In this document: positions 29,083 to 37,463 of the stretch, one piece after another
Position numbering within the stretch: position 1 is the first letter of the stretch
Layout: every line of letters starts with the position of its first letter
Source: Saccharibacillus brassicae
GTDB taxonomy: Bacteria; Bacillota; Bacilli; Paenibacillales; Paenibacillaceae
DNA length: 64,000 nucleotides
Direction: 5' to 3'
NCBI RefSeq assembly: GCF_006542275.1
Contig: NZ_CP041217.1
Coordinates: 4,714,501 to 4,778,500 of the forward strand
Notes under the pieces: generated by a model
What the model saw: only the letters and a program-made list of their open reading frames with translations
Told to the model about the DNA's origin: nothing
Database searches by the model: none
Made by a program: the position numbers and the translations under genes

Positions 29083-30369
29083 ATGAGTACGACCGGATTT
29101 GAACGGGCAGCGGAAGGCCGGATTCGCATTCACGTAATGCCGACCAAGCGGTTCAAGACGTTTGCCGTTTCCCTATATGCCGGAGCCCCGCTCCGCGAAG
29201 AGACCGTGACGCCGATTGCGCTGACGCCGTTCGTGCTGCGCCGCGGCAGCGCCTCCTACCCGGAGACGATGCTGTTTCGCGAACGGCTCGAAGAATTGTA
29301 CGGAGCCGGCTTCGGCTTTGACGTATACAAACGCGACGGCAGCCAGATCGTCCAGTTTCGCATGGACACGATCAACGACGCTTTCGTGAGCACGGACGAG
29401 TCGCTGCTTGAGAATTCGCTGTCTTTTCTCGGCGAAGCGCTCACCCGGCCCGCGCTGGAAAGCGGTGTGTTCAAGCATAAATTCGTCGACGCCGAACGCG
29501 ACAACGTGCGCAAGAAGCTCGACGCGATCATTAACAACAAAGCCCGCTATGCCGGTTCGCGCTGCGTGGAAGAGATGTTTGCCGGAGAAGCTTACCGGTT
29601 GAACGCGCTCGGCAAACGCGAGGCGCTGGAACATCTGGACGCACCGGCGCTGCACGAATCCTACCGCAAATGGCTGTCCGAAGCGACGCTTGACCTGTAC
29701 GTGGTCGGCGATACGACGCTTGACGAAGTGCGCGGCATCGTGCACCGGTATTTCGACGTCGCCGGACCCGGCCACGAGCCGCACGAATACGCAAGAAGCG
29801 CCAAAAGCGAAGGGGCGGGCAACCCGCACGTCGTCAAAGAAACGATGGACGTATCGCAGGGCAAGCTCAATATCGGGTTCAAAACGTCGATCGACTACGC
29901 GGACGACCGTTACGCTTCGGCGCTCGTGTACAACGGCGTGCTGGGCGGGTATCCGCATTCCAAGCTGTTCCAGAACGTGCGCGAAAAAGCGAGCCTGGCC
30001 TATTACGCGTCGTCGCAGTACGAACCCCACAAAGCGTTCGGCACGATCCAGTCGGGTATCGAGATCGGCAACTACGAACGGGCGCTGGACATTATCCGGG
30101 TGCAGCTTGACGCGATGAAAGCGGGCGAGATCACGGACACCGAACTCGGCCAGACGAAAGCGATGCTCGGCAACGATCTGCGCGAAGTACGCGATTCGGC
30201 GTTCCAGATGATCCAGCACGATTTCGGCGGACGGCTGTCGGGCCGCGAGCGTTCGGTGGCCGAGCTGATCGAACAGGTCGAGAGCATGACGGCGGAGCAG
30301 GTCGCGGTCGCCGCGCAGAACTTCCGTCTGGATACCATTTACTTTTTGACCGGAAAAGAGGGGGAATAA
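29083..30369 (+). CDS. ymfF: M16-family peptidase-like protein YmfF (inactive-type subunit)
   Basis: A 428-residue insulinase-fold protein. It lacks the HxxEH zinc motif: the matching N-terminal segment reads TPFVLRRGSASYPETM. The second M16 half contains SKLFQNVREKASLAYYASS. Members without the zinc site usually pair with an active partner, here YmfH encoded 2 nt downstream. In B. subtilis the ymfF-ymfH-ymfI genes are linked to the 5-aminopentanol modification of elongation factor EF-P. The start at ATG 29083 has AAGGAGT 8 nt upstream; GTG and ATG codons at 29074 and 29077 overlap that site. Confidence 0.85.
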   Translation: MSTTGFERAAEGRIRIHVMPTKRFKTFAVSLYAGAPLREETVTPIALTPFVLRRGSASYPETMLFRERLEELYGAGFGFDVYKRDGSQIVQFRMDTINDAFVSTDESLLENSLSFLGEALTRPALESGVFKHKFVDAERDNVRKKLDAIINNKARYAGSRCVEEMFAGEAYRLNALGKREALEHLDAPALHESYRKWLSEATLDLYVVGDTTLDEVRGIVHRYFDVAGPGHEPHEYARSAKSEGAGNPHVVKETMDVSQGKLNIGFKTSIDYADDRYASALVYNGVLGGYPHSKLFQNVREKASLAYYASSQYEPHKAFGTIQSGIEIGNYERALDIIRVQLDAMKAGEITDTELGQTKAMLGNDLREVRDSAFQMIQHDFGGRLSGRERSVAELIEQVESMTAEQVAVAAQNFRLDTIYFLTGKEGE

Positions 30370-30371
30370 CG

Positions 30372-31652
30372 ATGGAGCGTATTGTCTACGAGCATTTGCA
30401 GGAAACGCTGTATTACGAAAAGCTGGATAACGGGCTCAGCGTCTACGTCCTGCCCAAAGAAGGCTTCCAGAAAACGTACGCGACGTTCTCGACGAATTAC
30501 GGTTCGGTCGATAACCGTTTTCGGGTTGCCGGTCAGGAAGAGCACCGGGTGCCGGACGGCATCGCCCATTTTCTGGAGCACAAAGTGTTCGAGGAGCCGG
30601 AAGGCGACGTGTTCCTGAAGTTTTCGACGCAGGGCGCTTCGTCCAACGCGTTCACGAGCTTCGACCAGACGACCTACCTGTTCTCCGCGACCGAGAAAAT
30701 TTCGGAGAATCTGGAGACGCTGATCGACTTCGTGCAAAATCCGTATTTTACCGACGAGAATGTCGAAAAAGAAAAAGGGATTATCGGACAGGAAATCCAG
30801 ATGTACCAGGACAATCCGGACTGGCGCGTGTATTACGGATTGATCGAAGCGCTCTACAAAGTGCATCCGGTGCATATCGATATCGCGGGCACGATCGAAT
30901 CGATCGGCGAGATTACCAAAGAGACGCTGTACGCGTGCTACAATACGTTCTACCATCCGAGCAACATGCTGCTGTTCGTCGTGGGCGGTGTCGATCCGCA
31001 GCAGGTCATCGAGCAGGTCAAAGCCAATCAGGCGTCCAAAAACTACGGCCCGCAGGCGGAGATCGAACGTTTCTTCGACCCGGAACCGGAAGAAGTGGCG
31101 CAGGAACGCAAAGAGCTGAACCTGCCCGTGTCGCTGCCCAAGTGCCTGTTCGGATTTAAGGAATCGGCGCCGAACGTGGACGGACCGGAACTGGTCAAGC
31201 TTGACCTGACGACGGAAGTGATGCTCGACCTGCTGCTCGGAAGCAGTACGCCGCTGTACGAGAAGCTGTACGACGAAGCGCTGATCACCGACGGTTTCGG
31301 CGGCGATTTCCGCGCTACGCCCGAATACGCCTTCTCTGTCATCGGCGGCGACACGCGCGATCCCGAACTGCTGATGGAACGCATTCGCGAAGAATCGGAG
31401 CGGTTGGCGGCAAGCGGCTTCGAAGCGACAGCGTTCGAACGCGCGCGCAAAAAGAAAATCGGCGGTTATCTGCGCATGCTGAACTCGCCCGAGAGTATCG
31501 CGCACGAGTTTACCCGCTACAAGTTCCGCGGCGGCGACCTGTTCGCGATCCTGAAGATTTACGAGGACATGACGCTCGAAGACGTCAATACGCGGCTGCG
31601 TCAGCATGTCCGCTGGGATCGCCGCGCCGTATCCGTGGTACGCGGGGCGTGA
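30372..31652 (+). CDS. ymfH: M16-family zinc peptidase YmfH (active-type subunit)
   Basis: A 426-residue M16 protein with the inverted zinc motif HFLEH near residue 71 (IAHFLEHKVFEEPEGD) and the downstream acidic ligand stretch VEKEKGIIGQEI. Together with YmfF it probably forms an active/inactive heterodimer like other two-chain M16 peptidases. Ribosome site GAGGGGG precedes the ATG, and its stop TGA overlaps the ATG of ymfI. Confidence 0.88.
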   Translation: MERIVYEHLQETLYYEKLDNGLSVYVLPKEGFQKTYATFSTNYGSVDNRFRVAGQEEHRVPDGIAHFLEHKVFEEPEGDVFLKFSTQGASSNAFTSFDQTTYLFSATEKISENLETLIDFVQNPYFTDENVEKEKGIIGQEIQMYQDNPDWRVYYGLIEALYKVHPVHIDIAGTIESIGEITKETLYACYNTFYHPSNMLLFVVGGVDPQQVIEQVKANQASKNYGPQAEIERFFDPEPEEVAQERKELNLPVSLPKCLFGFKESAPNVDGPELVKLDLTTEVMLDLLLGSSTPLYEKLYDEALITDGFGGDFRATPEYAFSVIGGDTRDPELLMERIREESERLAASGFEATAFERARKKKIGGYLRMLNSPESIAHEFTRYKFRGGDLFAILKIYEDMTLEDVNTRLRQHVRWDRRAVSVVRGA

Positions 31653-32428
31653 TGCCGGACGGGGAAAAAAAGGCCGGGCGGCGCAAGCCGTCCGGCACGG
31701 CCGTCCTCGTGACCGGCGCGTCCGGCGGGATCGGTTCGGCAATCGCCGAACGTTTTGCCGCGGACGGATGCCGGGTGGCGCTGCATTATTCGTCTTCGGC
31801 GGAAGCGGTGCGCGCGGCAGCGGACCGCTGCGCGTCGCTCGGAGCGGCCGAAGTGCTGACCGCGCGCGCCGACGTGCGCAGCCGGGCCGAAGTGCTGCGC
31901 ATGCGCGACGAGCTCAAATCGGCGGGCTTCGTGCCCGACGTGCTCGTCAACAACGCCGGCGTCTCGCATTACGGCATGCTGTGCGACGTGACGGACGAAG
32001 AATGGGACCGCGTGATGGAAGTCAATCTCAAAGGCACTTTTTTGTGCAGCCAGGCGTTCATGGAAGAAATGGTCTCCCGCAAATACGGAAGGATTATTAA
32101 CATCTCTTCCGTTTGGGGGCTGGCCGGCGCTTCCTGCGAAGTCGTCTATTCGGCGGCAAAAGGAGGAATCAACGCCTTTACCAAGGCGCTTGCCAAAGAA
32201 CTTGCCCTGTCGGGCGTTTCGGTAAATGCGGTGGCTCCCGGAGCCGTGCGCACGGCAATGCTTGATGCGCTGTCCGCGGAAGAATTGGCTGCGCTGGCGG
32301 AAGAAATTCCGGTCGGGCGACTGGCCGAACCGCGCGAGATCGCGGAGACGGTCCGTTTCCTGTCGCTGCCCGAGTCGGCGTACATGACCGGACAGATTCT
32401 GAGCCCGAACGGCGGATGGGTCACCTGA
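31652..32428 (+). CDS. ymfI: EF-P 5-aminopentanone reductase YmfI (SDR family)
   Basis: Short-chain dehydrogenase of 258 residues with TGASGGIG (cofactor motif), NNAG, catalytic YSAAK and a C-terminal YMTGQ segment. B. subtilis YmfI is reported to reduce the lysine-linked 5-aminopentanone on EF-P to the active 5-aminopentanol form; the same role is inferred from synteny with ymfF-ymfH. Generic FabG-like activity cannot be excluded from sequence alone. ATG 31652 overlaps the ymfH stop by one base; a GTG lies 3 nt upstream. Confidence 0.82.
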   Translation: MPDGEKKAGRRKPSGTAVLVTGASGGIGSAIAERFAADGCRVALHYSSSAEAVRAAADRCASLGAAEVLTARADVRSRAEVLRMRDELKSAGFVPDVLVNNAGVSHYGMLCDVTDEEWDRVMEVNLKGTFLCSQAFMEEMVSRKYGRIINISSVWGLAGASCEVVYSAAKGGINAFTKALAKELALSGVSVNAVAPGAVRTAMLDALSAEELAALAEEIPVGRLAEPREIAETVRFLSLPESAYMTGQILSPNGGWVT

Positions 32429-32477
32429 GGCCCGGCGCGAAGCGCGACGCCCCGCCCAAAGATGAAGAATCTGTTTC

Positions 32478-32506
32478 TTGCGTTTAAACGGCATTTTTAA
32501 TATCAT
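32478..32506 (+). promoter_or_regulatory. ymfK promoter
   Basis: TTGCGT (32478-32483), 17-bp spacer and TATCAT (32501-32506), 78 bp before ymfK. Confidence 0.5.
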
Positions 32507-32583
32507 TAGACAAAGGTCGGAGTCATGGGCTCGGACCGGCTTCAGCCTTCAAAATTGCGCGCGACACGGAAGTGGGATGGATC

Positions 32584-33351
32584 ATGGAAACTAAACAATG
32601 GTATATGGAATATCGCATACATAAGAATCGGCCGGGCCTGCTCGGGGACATCGCGTCGATTCTGGGCATGCTGGAAGTCAATATCATCACGATCAACGGC
32701 GTCGAAGGACGGACCCGGGGCATGCTGCTGGAGACGACGGACGACGAGAAAATTCAACTGCTGGGCGCCATGCTCAAAAAAGTCGACAGCGTCACGGTGA
32801 CGGCCCTGCGCCCGCCGAAGCTGGTCGACATTTTGGCGGTGCGCCACGGCCGGTACATCGAGCGCGACTCGGACGACCGCAAAACGTTCCGGTTTACGCG
32901 CGACGAACTCGGTCTGCTGGTCGATTTTCTGGGGGAACTGTTCAAGCGCGAAGGCAACCAGGTGATCGGGCTGCGCGGCATGCCGCGCGTCGGCAAGACG
33001 GAATCCATCATTGCCGGCAGCGTATGCGCGATGAAGCACTGGACGTTCGTTTCGTCGACGCTGCTGCGCCAGACGGTGCGGAGCCAAATGTCGGAAGAAG
33101 AGATGAACCCGAATAACGTGTTTATCATCGACGGCATCGTCAGCACGATCCGCTCGAACGAAAAGCATTACCAGCTGTTGAAAGAAATCATGGCGATGCC
33201 GTGCACCAAAGTGATCGAGCATCCGGATATTTTTATGCGCGAGTCGGAATACGACCATTCGCAGTTCGACATGATCATCGAGCTGCGCAGCACGCCGGAC
33301 GAAGAGATCATTTACGACACGTTCGCCACGAGTTATACCGACGACATCTAG
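32584..33351 (+). CDS. ymfK: YmfK, DUF3388 protein with ACT domain
   Basis: A 255-residue protein. Residues 1-75 resemble an ACT ligand-binding domain (HKNRPGLLGDIASILGMLEVNI). The rest contains a P-loop-like GMPRVGKTE near 138 and an acidic C-terminus, matching Bacillales YmfK. The function is not established; the arrangement suggests a ligand-sensing NTPase-like protein. ATG 32584 is preferred because the product then begins METKQWYMEYRIHKNRPG, as in YmfK; a GTG 12 nt upstream is the alternative. Conserved before rodZ. Confidence 0.8.
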   Translation: METKQWYMEYRIHKNRPGLLGDIASILGMLEVNIITINGVEGRTRGMLLETTDDEKIQLLGAMLKKVDSVTVTALRPPKLVDILAVRHGRYIERDSDDRKTFRFTRDELGLLVDFLGELFKREGNQVIGLRGMPRVGKTESIIAGSVCAMKHWTFVSSTLLRQTVRSQMSEEEMNPNNVFIIDGIVSTIRSNEKHYQLLKEIMAMPCTKVIEHPDIFMRESEYDHSQFDMIIELRSTPDEEIIYDTFATSYTDDI

Positions 33352-33419
33352 GGCATTGAAGCCTTGTTCGGAACAGCGTTTCCGCAGGGCTTTGCATACA
33401 ACAAGGAGGGATGAACGGA

Positions 33420-34541
33420 ATGTCCGATCTGGGACAGCAGTTAAAAGAAGCCCGTTTGCAAAAAGGGCTGTCACTTGAAGACGTGCAGGAAATGACCAAA
33501 ATCCGTAAACGTTATCTGGAAGCGATCGAGCAGGGGGATTTCAAGGTTCTGCCGGGCAGCTTTTACGTCCGGGCCTTCATTAAGACCTATGCGGAAGCGG
33601 TAGGACTCGATCCGGAAGCGCTGCTGCAAAACCATCCCAAGGACGTGCCGGCCGCCGAGCCGGAGAACGTCATGGAACCGGTGCTGACCAAACGTTCGGC
33701 CCGTACGGCCGCAGCGGCGGGGTCGGGCGGAGGAAGCGGACGTCCGGGCGGACGCAGCGAAGGCAGCAAAGGGCTGTCGACGGCGCTGATGTGGACGTTC
33801 CCGATCCTGATCCTGATCATCGTGGCCATCGTATACGTCAACAGCAACAAAGACGATACGCAGGCCAGCGACGATACGACGCCGGACACGGCGGCGACGA
33901 CGAAGCCTGCGGACAGCGCGACGACGACGCCTGCCCCTGCGGACACGACGCCAACGGATACGACGGGCGGCGGCACGCAGGCTCCAGCCACAACCGATCC
34001 GGCAGCTCCGCCAGCGGAAGAGACGCCGCCAGCCGAAACGCCGTCCACGACGGAGACGCCTCCGGCCGACACGGGTACCGTGGACGGCGGAACGGACGCG
34101 GAACCGGCTGAAGGAACCGAAGGAACCGAAGGAACGCCGACGGAAGATCCGGCGGCTCCGGACGAAGCCGGCACGACCGGCGAAGAAACGCCTGCGGAGA
34201 CGGGCACTCCGAACACGACCGGGGCGACGCTTGTCACGCCGGCCGGCCAACAGGGCAAGACGACGATCTTCGACGCGCAGCCTGCCGCTGCGGGAACACC
34301 GGTCAAAGTCACAATCAACGCGAGCGGCATGAGCTGGCTGGAAGTGTATCGCGGCAGCACGAGCGGCGAGAAGCTCTACTACCAGAACACGAAGGAAGGC
34401 GAATCGATGTCGTTCGATCTGGACGCGCAGGGTCTGTATATCAAATCGGGCTACTCGCCGGTAACGGACATCAGAGTCGACGGACAGCCGATTGTCGACG
34501 GTAAGACGACTTCCCGTTTGCAGGTTAATTTGAAGAATTGA
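33420..34541 (+). CDS. rodZ: RodZ-like cell-shape protein (YmfM)
   Basis: Bitopic membrane protein linking the MreB cytoskeleton to the elongation machinery. The 373-residue product has an N-terminal helix-turn-helix (GQQLKEARLQKGLSLEDVQE), one membrane helix near 120-140, an extracellular linker of about 140 residues made almost only of Thr, Pro, Ala, Glu, Asp and Gly, and a C-terminal DUF4115 domain (WLEVYRGSTSGEKLYYQ). ATG 33420 lies 10 nt after AAGGAGGG; ATG 33411 is too close to that site. It precedes yajQ and pgsA. Confidence 0.88.
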   Translation: MSDLGQQLKEARLQKGLSLEDVQEMTKIRKRYLEAIEQGDFKVLPGSFYVRAFIKTYAEAVGLDPEALLQNHPKDVPAAEPENVMEPVLTKRSARTAAAAGSGGGSGRPGGRSEGSKGLSTALMWTFPILILIIVAIVYVNSNKDDTQASDDTTPDTAATTKPADSATTTPAPADTTPTDTTGGGTQAPATTDPAAPPAEETPPAETPSTTETPPADTGTVDGGTDAEPAEGTEGTEGTPTEDPAAPDEAGTTGEETPAETGTPNTTGATLVTPAGQQGKTTIFDAQPAAAGTPVKVTINASGMSWLEVYRGSTSGEKLYYQNTKEGESMSFDLDAQGLYIKSGYSPVTDIRVDGQPIVDGKTTSRLQVNLKN

Positions 34542-34578
34542 TTGCAACAACTAATTTCACCCGAAAGGAAGAGGATCT

Positions 34579-35070
34579 GTGGCTTCTGAAAATTCAATGG
34601 ATATCGTATCCAAAATGGATATGCAGGAACTAAAAAACGCAATCGATCAGGCGGAACGCGAAATTACGAGCCGCTTCGATTTCAAGGGAACCAAGACCAG
34701 CTTCGAACTGGACAAAGACTCGCTGACGATCATCTCCGACGACGAGTACAAACTCGGCGCGGTCATCGACATTTTGCAATCGAAGATGATCAAGCGCGGC
34801 GTCCCGTTCAAAAATCTGGATTTCGGCAAAATCGAGACCGCGTCGCTGAATACGGTCCGCCAAAAGCTGGGACTGAAGTCGGGCATCGAATCGGACAGCT
34901 CCAAAAAGATCAATACGCTGATCCGCGATTCCAAGCTCAAAGTCAAAAGCCAGATTCAGGGCGATCAGATTAGAGTCACTTCCAAAAGCCGGGACGATCT
35001 CCAGGCCGTCATGAAGCTTCTGCGCGAAGCCGAACTGCCGATCGAACTGCAATTCACCAACTTCAAATAA
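34579..35070 (+). CDS. yajQ: YajQ-family nucleotide-binding protein
   Basis: A 163-residue protein of the YajQ/YitK family (NSMDIVSKMDMQELKNAID, REITSRFDFKGT, then the second ferredoxin-like half). Some homologues bind c-di-GMP or nucleic acids; the role in Firmicutes is unclear. Starts at GTG 34579 behind AAGGAAGAGG. Its 37-nt distance from rodZ suggests cotranscription. A terminator follows. Confidence 0.9.
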   Translation: MASENSMDIVSKMDMQELKNAIDQAEREITSRFDFKGTKTSFELDKDSLTIISDDEYKLGAVIDILQSKMIKRGVPFKNLDFGKIETASLNTVRQKLGLKSGIESDSSKKINTLIRDSKLKVKSQIQGDQIRVTSKSRDDLQAVMKLLREAELPIELQFTNFK

Positions 35071-35086
35071 GACAGTCCCACGAAGC

Positions 35087-35124
35087 ATGCCCTTCGTTTC
35101 CCCAAGGAAACGGAGGGCATTTTT
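35087..35124 (+). terminator. Terminator after yajQ
   Basis: ATGCCCT-CGTTTCC pairs with GGAAACG-AGGGCAT around CCAA and is followed by TTTT. Confidence 0.85.
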
Positions 35125-35152
35125 GCAGGTGCTGAGGGAAGCCGCCGACGTT

Positions 35153-35181
35153 TTGACACCCTAACATTCGGATATTATACT
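35153..35181 (+). promoter_or_regulatory. pgsA-cinA promoter
   Basis: Perfect TTGACA (35153-35158), 17-bp spacer and TATACT (35176-35181); about 55 bp before pgsA. Confidence 0.85.
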
Positions 35182-35238
35182 TGTAAGGTTGAAAAGAGAA
35201 ATCGGGCGAAGGCTCGATCGGAAGGAATGGATGCACAA

Positions 35239-35826
35239 ATGAATCTTCCCAATCGCATTACGCTCAGCCGAATTTTCATGATTCCGGTCATGATGGTCTT
35301 CCTCCTCGCGGAACTGCCTTTTCTGCCGGAGCCTATCGTCTGGCACGGAGTGGAGCTGGGCTGGGGCCAGCTGATCGCGTGCATCATCTTCGTCGTCGCC
35401 TCGTGTACCGACGGCATCGACGGCTATATCGCGCGCAGCCGCAACCTGGTGACCAATCTGGGCAAGCTGATGGACCCGCTCGCCGATAAGCTGCTCGTAT
35501 CCGCGGCGTTCATCTCGCTCGTGCAGATGGACAAACTGGCCGCCTGGATGGCGATCGTCATCATCAGCCGCGAATTCGCCGTCACCGGCCTGCGCCAGAT
35601 CGCGCTGCTCGACGGCGCCGTTATGGCCGCCGGCTCCGGAGGCAAGATCAAAACCGTTCTCCAGATCGCGGCCATCGTCGTGCTGCTGCTGAACAACCTC
35701 CCGTTCGAGATCTGGTCTTTCCCGGCCGATACGATCCTGATCTGGGCCGCCGTGATTGTCACCGTCTACACCGGCGTCGATTACTTTGTACGTAACCGTC
35801 ATTTGCTGAAGCAGTCGAACGCGTAA
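35239..35826 (+). CDS. pgsA: CDP-diacylglycerol-glycerol-3-phosphate 3-phosphatidyltransferase
   Basis: Makes phosphatidylglycerol phosphate, the committed step to anionic phospholipids. The 195-residue membrane protein has the CDP-alcohol phosphotransferase signature in residues 58-85 (DGIDGYIAR, then GKLMDPLADK) and about six membrane helices. ATG 35239 gives MNLPNRITLSR, the usual PgsA opening; ATG 35227 has the ribosome site directly adjacent and is less likely. Confidence 0.95.
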   Translation: MNLPNRITLSRIFMIPVMMVFLLAELPFLPEPIVWHGVELGWGQLIACIIFVVASCTDGIDGYIARSRNLVTNLGKLMDPLADKLLVSAAFISLVQMDKLAAWMAIVIISREFAVTGLRQIALLDGAVMAAGSGGKIKTVLQIAAIVVLLLNNLPFEIWSFPADTILIWAAVIVTVYTGVDYFVRNRHLLKQSNA

Positions 35827-35875
35827 GCTTAAGCCGTATCTCATTCTCGTATTTTCATAAGGAGCGTGACGCGTA

Positions 35876-37144
35876 GTGAAAGCCGAAATCATCGCTGTAG
35901 GGACCGAGCTTCTGCTCGGCCAGATCGTGAATACCAATGCCCAATATTTGTCGCAGGAGCTGGCCGCGCTCGGCATCGACGTCTATTTCCAGACCGTGGT
36001 CGGAGACAACAAGGAACGTCTCAAGGAAGCGATCCGCCAGGCGCAGGGACGGGCGGACGTACTCGTCTTTTCGGGCGGCATCGGACCGACGCAGGACGAT
36101 CTGACGAAGGATGCGATCGCCGAAGTGCTCGGCCGGGATCTGCGGAACGATCGTCCGGCCATGGACAAGATCGCCGAGTTTTTCGCGGACCGCGGCGTGC
36201 CGATGACCGACAACAACAAGCGTCAGGCGCTCGTGATCGACGGCTGCACCCCGCTTCCGAACGCGACGGGACTTGCGGTGGGCGTGGCGATCAGCGACGA
36301 AGCCGGCCACCATTACATCGTGCTGCCGGGCCCGCCGAGCGAGCTCAAGCCGATGTTCGAGGCCGAAGCGAAGCCCTGGCTGCTGCATCAGGTGCTGACC
36401 GACGAGATGCCGCTGTATTCGCGCATCCTGAAGTTTGCCGGTATCGGCGAATCGGCGCTCGAAGACAAGCTGCTGGACCTGATCGACGCGCAGACGGACC
36501 CGACGATCGCGCCTTACGCCAAAGAAGGCGAAGTGGCGATCCGTTTGTCCACGAAGGCGCATGACATTCAGGAAGCCGACAAAAAGCTGACCGCGCTCGA
36601 AGTGCAGATCCAGAGCCGGCTGCCGCAGCATATGTATGCGAGCGAAGACGTGGCGATCGAAGAGACGATCGTGAAGATGATGGCGGATCTTGGACTGACC
36701 GTAAGCGCGGCCGAGAGCTGCACCGGCGGCATGGTCATGGAGAGCCTGACTACCGTGCCCGGCAGCGCGGCCATGCTCAGAGGCGGCATTGTCTGCTACT
36801 CCAACGAGATGAAGGAGAAGCTGCTGAACGTCCCGCACGATTACCTGGAAGGCGAAGACGCGCCCGGTGCGGTCAGCCGCGAAGTAGTGGAGGTGCTCGC
36901 CGAACAGATCCGCATGATCACGGATACGGACTATGGGCTGTCGGTCACCGGAGTGGCCGGACCGGGCTACTCGGAACGCAAGCCGGTAGGGCTCGTCTAT
37001 ATCGGCATCTCCGAGCGGGGCAGCGAGACGGAAGTGTTCGAACTGCGTATCAAGGGCAACCGGGACACCGTTCGCAAACGGTCCACCAAGACGCTGCTGT
37101 ACCGGTTGTGGCTGCGCCTTCTGCAGGCGGAGAAGCAGGACTGA
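35876..37144 (+). CDS. cinA: CinA-family protein (NMN deamidase / ADP-ribose pyrophosphatase type)
   Basis: A 422-residue protein with an N-terminal MoaB/MogA-like domain (IAVGTELLLGQIVNTN, FSGGIGPTQDDLT) and a C-terminal CinA/PncC domain (AAESCTGGMVMESL, SVTGVAGPGYSERKPVG). CinA-type proteins recycle NMN and damaged nucleotides, and the gene is competence-induced upstream of recA in several Firmicutes. Starts at GTG 35876 behind AAGGAG. In the same direction as recA, but separated from it by a promoter-terminator pair. Confidence 0.93.
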   Translation: MKAEIIAVGTELLLGQIVNTNAQYLSQELAALGIDVYFQTVVGDNKERLKEAIRQAQGRADVLVFSGGIGPTQDDLTKDAIAEVLGRDLRNDRPAMDKIAEFFADRGVPMTDNNKRQALVIDGCTPLPNATGLAVGVAISDEAGHHYIVLPGPPSELKPMFEAEAKPWLLHQVLTDEMPLYSRILKFAGIGESALEDKLLDLIDAQTDPTIAPYAKEGEVAIRLSTKAHDIQEADKKLTALEVQIQSRLPQHMYASEDVAIEETIVKMMADLGLTVSAAESCTGGMVMESLTTVPGSAAMLRGGIVCYSNEMKEKLLNVPHDYLEGEDAPGAVSREVVEVLAEQIRMITDTDYGLSVTGVAGPGYSERKPVGLVYIGISERGSETEVFELRIKGNRDTVRKRSTKTLLYRLWLRLLQAEKQD

Positions 37145-37216
37145 TTTCACCGGAAAACAGCAGGCGAAAAAAGGTGCGAAAGTCTGCCGCGGACCGCGCA
37201 GCAAAGCGCTTTTACA

Positions 37217-37245
37217 TTGACCGTACCTGCTTTTTTTGGTATAAT
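37217..37245 (+). promoter_or_regulatory. Strong promoter between cinA and recA
   Basis: TTGACC (37217-37222), 17-bp spacer and a perfect TATAAT (37240-37245). Transcription should begin near 37252, only about 5 nt before the intrinsic-terminator stem starting at 37256. Confidence 0.75.
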
Positions 37246-37255
37246 AAACATACGG

Positions 37256-37297
37256 AAGAACCGCGGCGATACCTCAGACTCGCCTGCGGTTCTTTTT
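37256..37297 (+). terminator. Intrinsic terminator/attenuator upstream of recA
   Basis: AAGAACCGC-GGCGA pairs with TCGCC-GCGGTTCTT around a 10-nt loop and is followed by TTT. It can close cinA, but it also sits directly after the promoter at 37217, so that promoter would yield a transcript of only about 45 nt unless read-through occurs. Confidence 0.8.
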
Positions 37298-37363
37298 GCG
37301 ACTTAGGGGTTTTTTAGCTTTGCAGACCGCGTCGGAAAGGGAAAAAGCCGTTCGAAAAAAATA

Positions 37364-37377
37364 CGAATGTATGTTCG
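37364..37377 (+). promoter_or_regulatory. SOS (LexA/DinR) box of recA
   Basis: CGAATGTATGTTCG, a near-palindrome differing at one position from the Bacillus consensus CGAAC-N4-GTTCG. It lies 9 bp upstream of the recA -35, where LexA binding would block the promoter. Confidence 0.75.
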
Positions 37378-37386
37378 AAAAAAAGC

Positions 37387-37415
37387 TTGGCAAACCCGTC
37401 CAAAAGCGTTATGAT
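37387..37415 (+). promoter_or_regulatory. recA promoter
   Basis: TTGGCA (37387-37392), 17-bp spacer and TATGAT (37410-37415), about 50 bp before the recA start and next to the SOS box. Confidence 0.7.
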
Positions 37416-37463
37416 AGAGGTACAGAAGACGTACAAAACCAATCAGATAAGGGTGTGGATATA

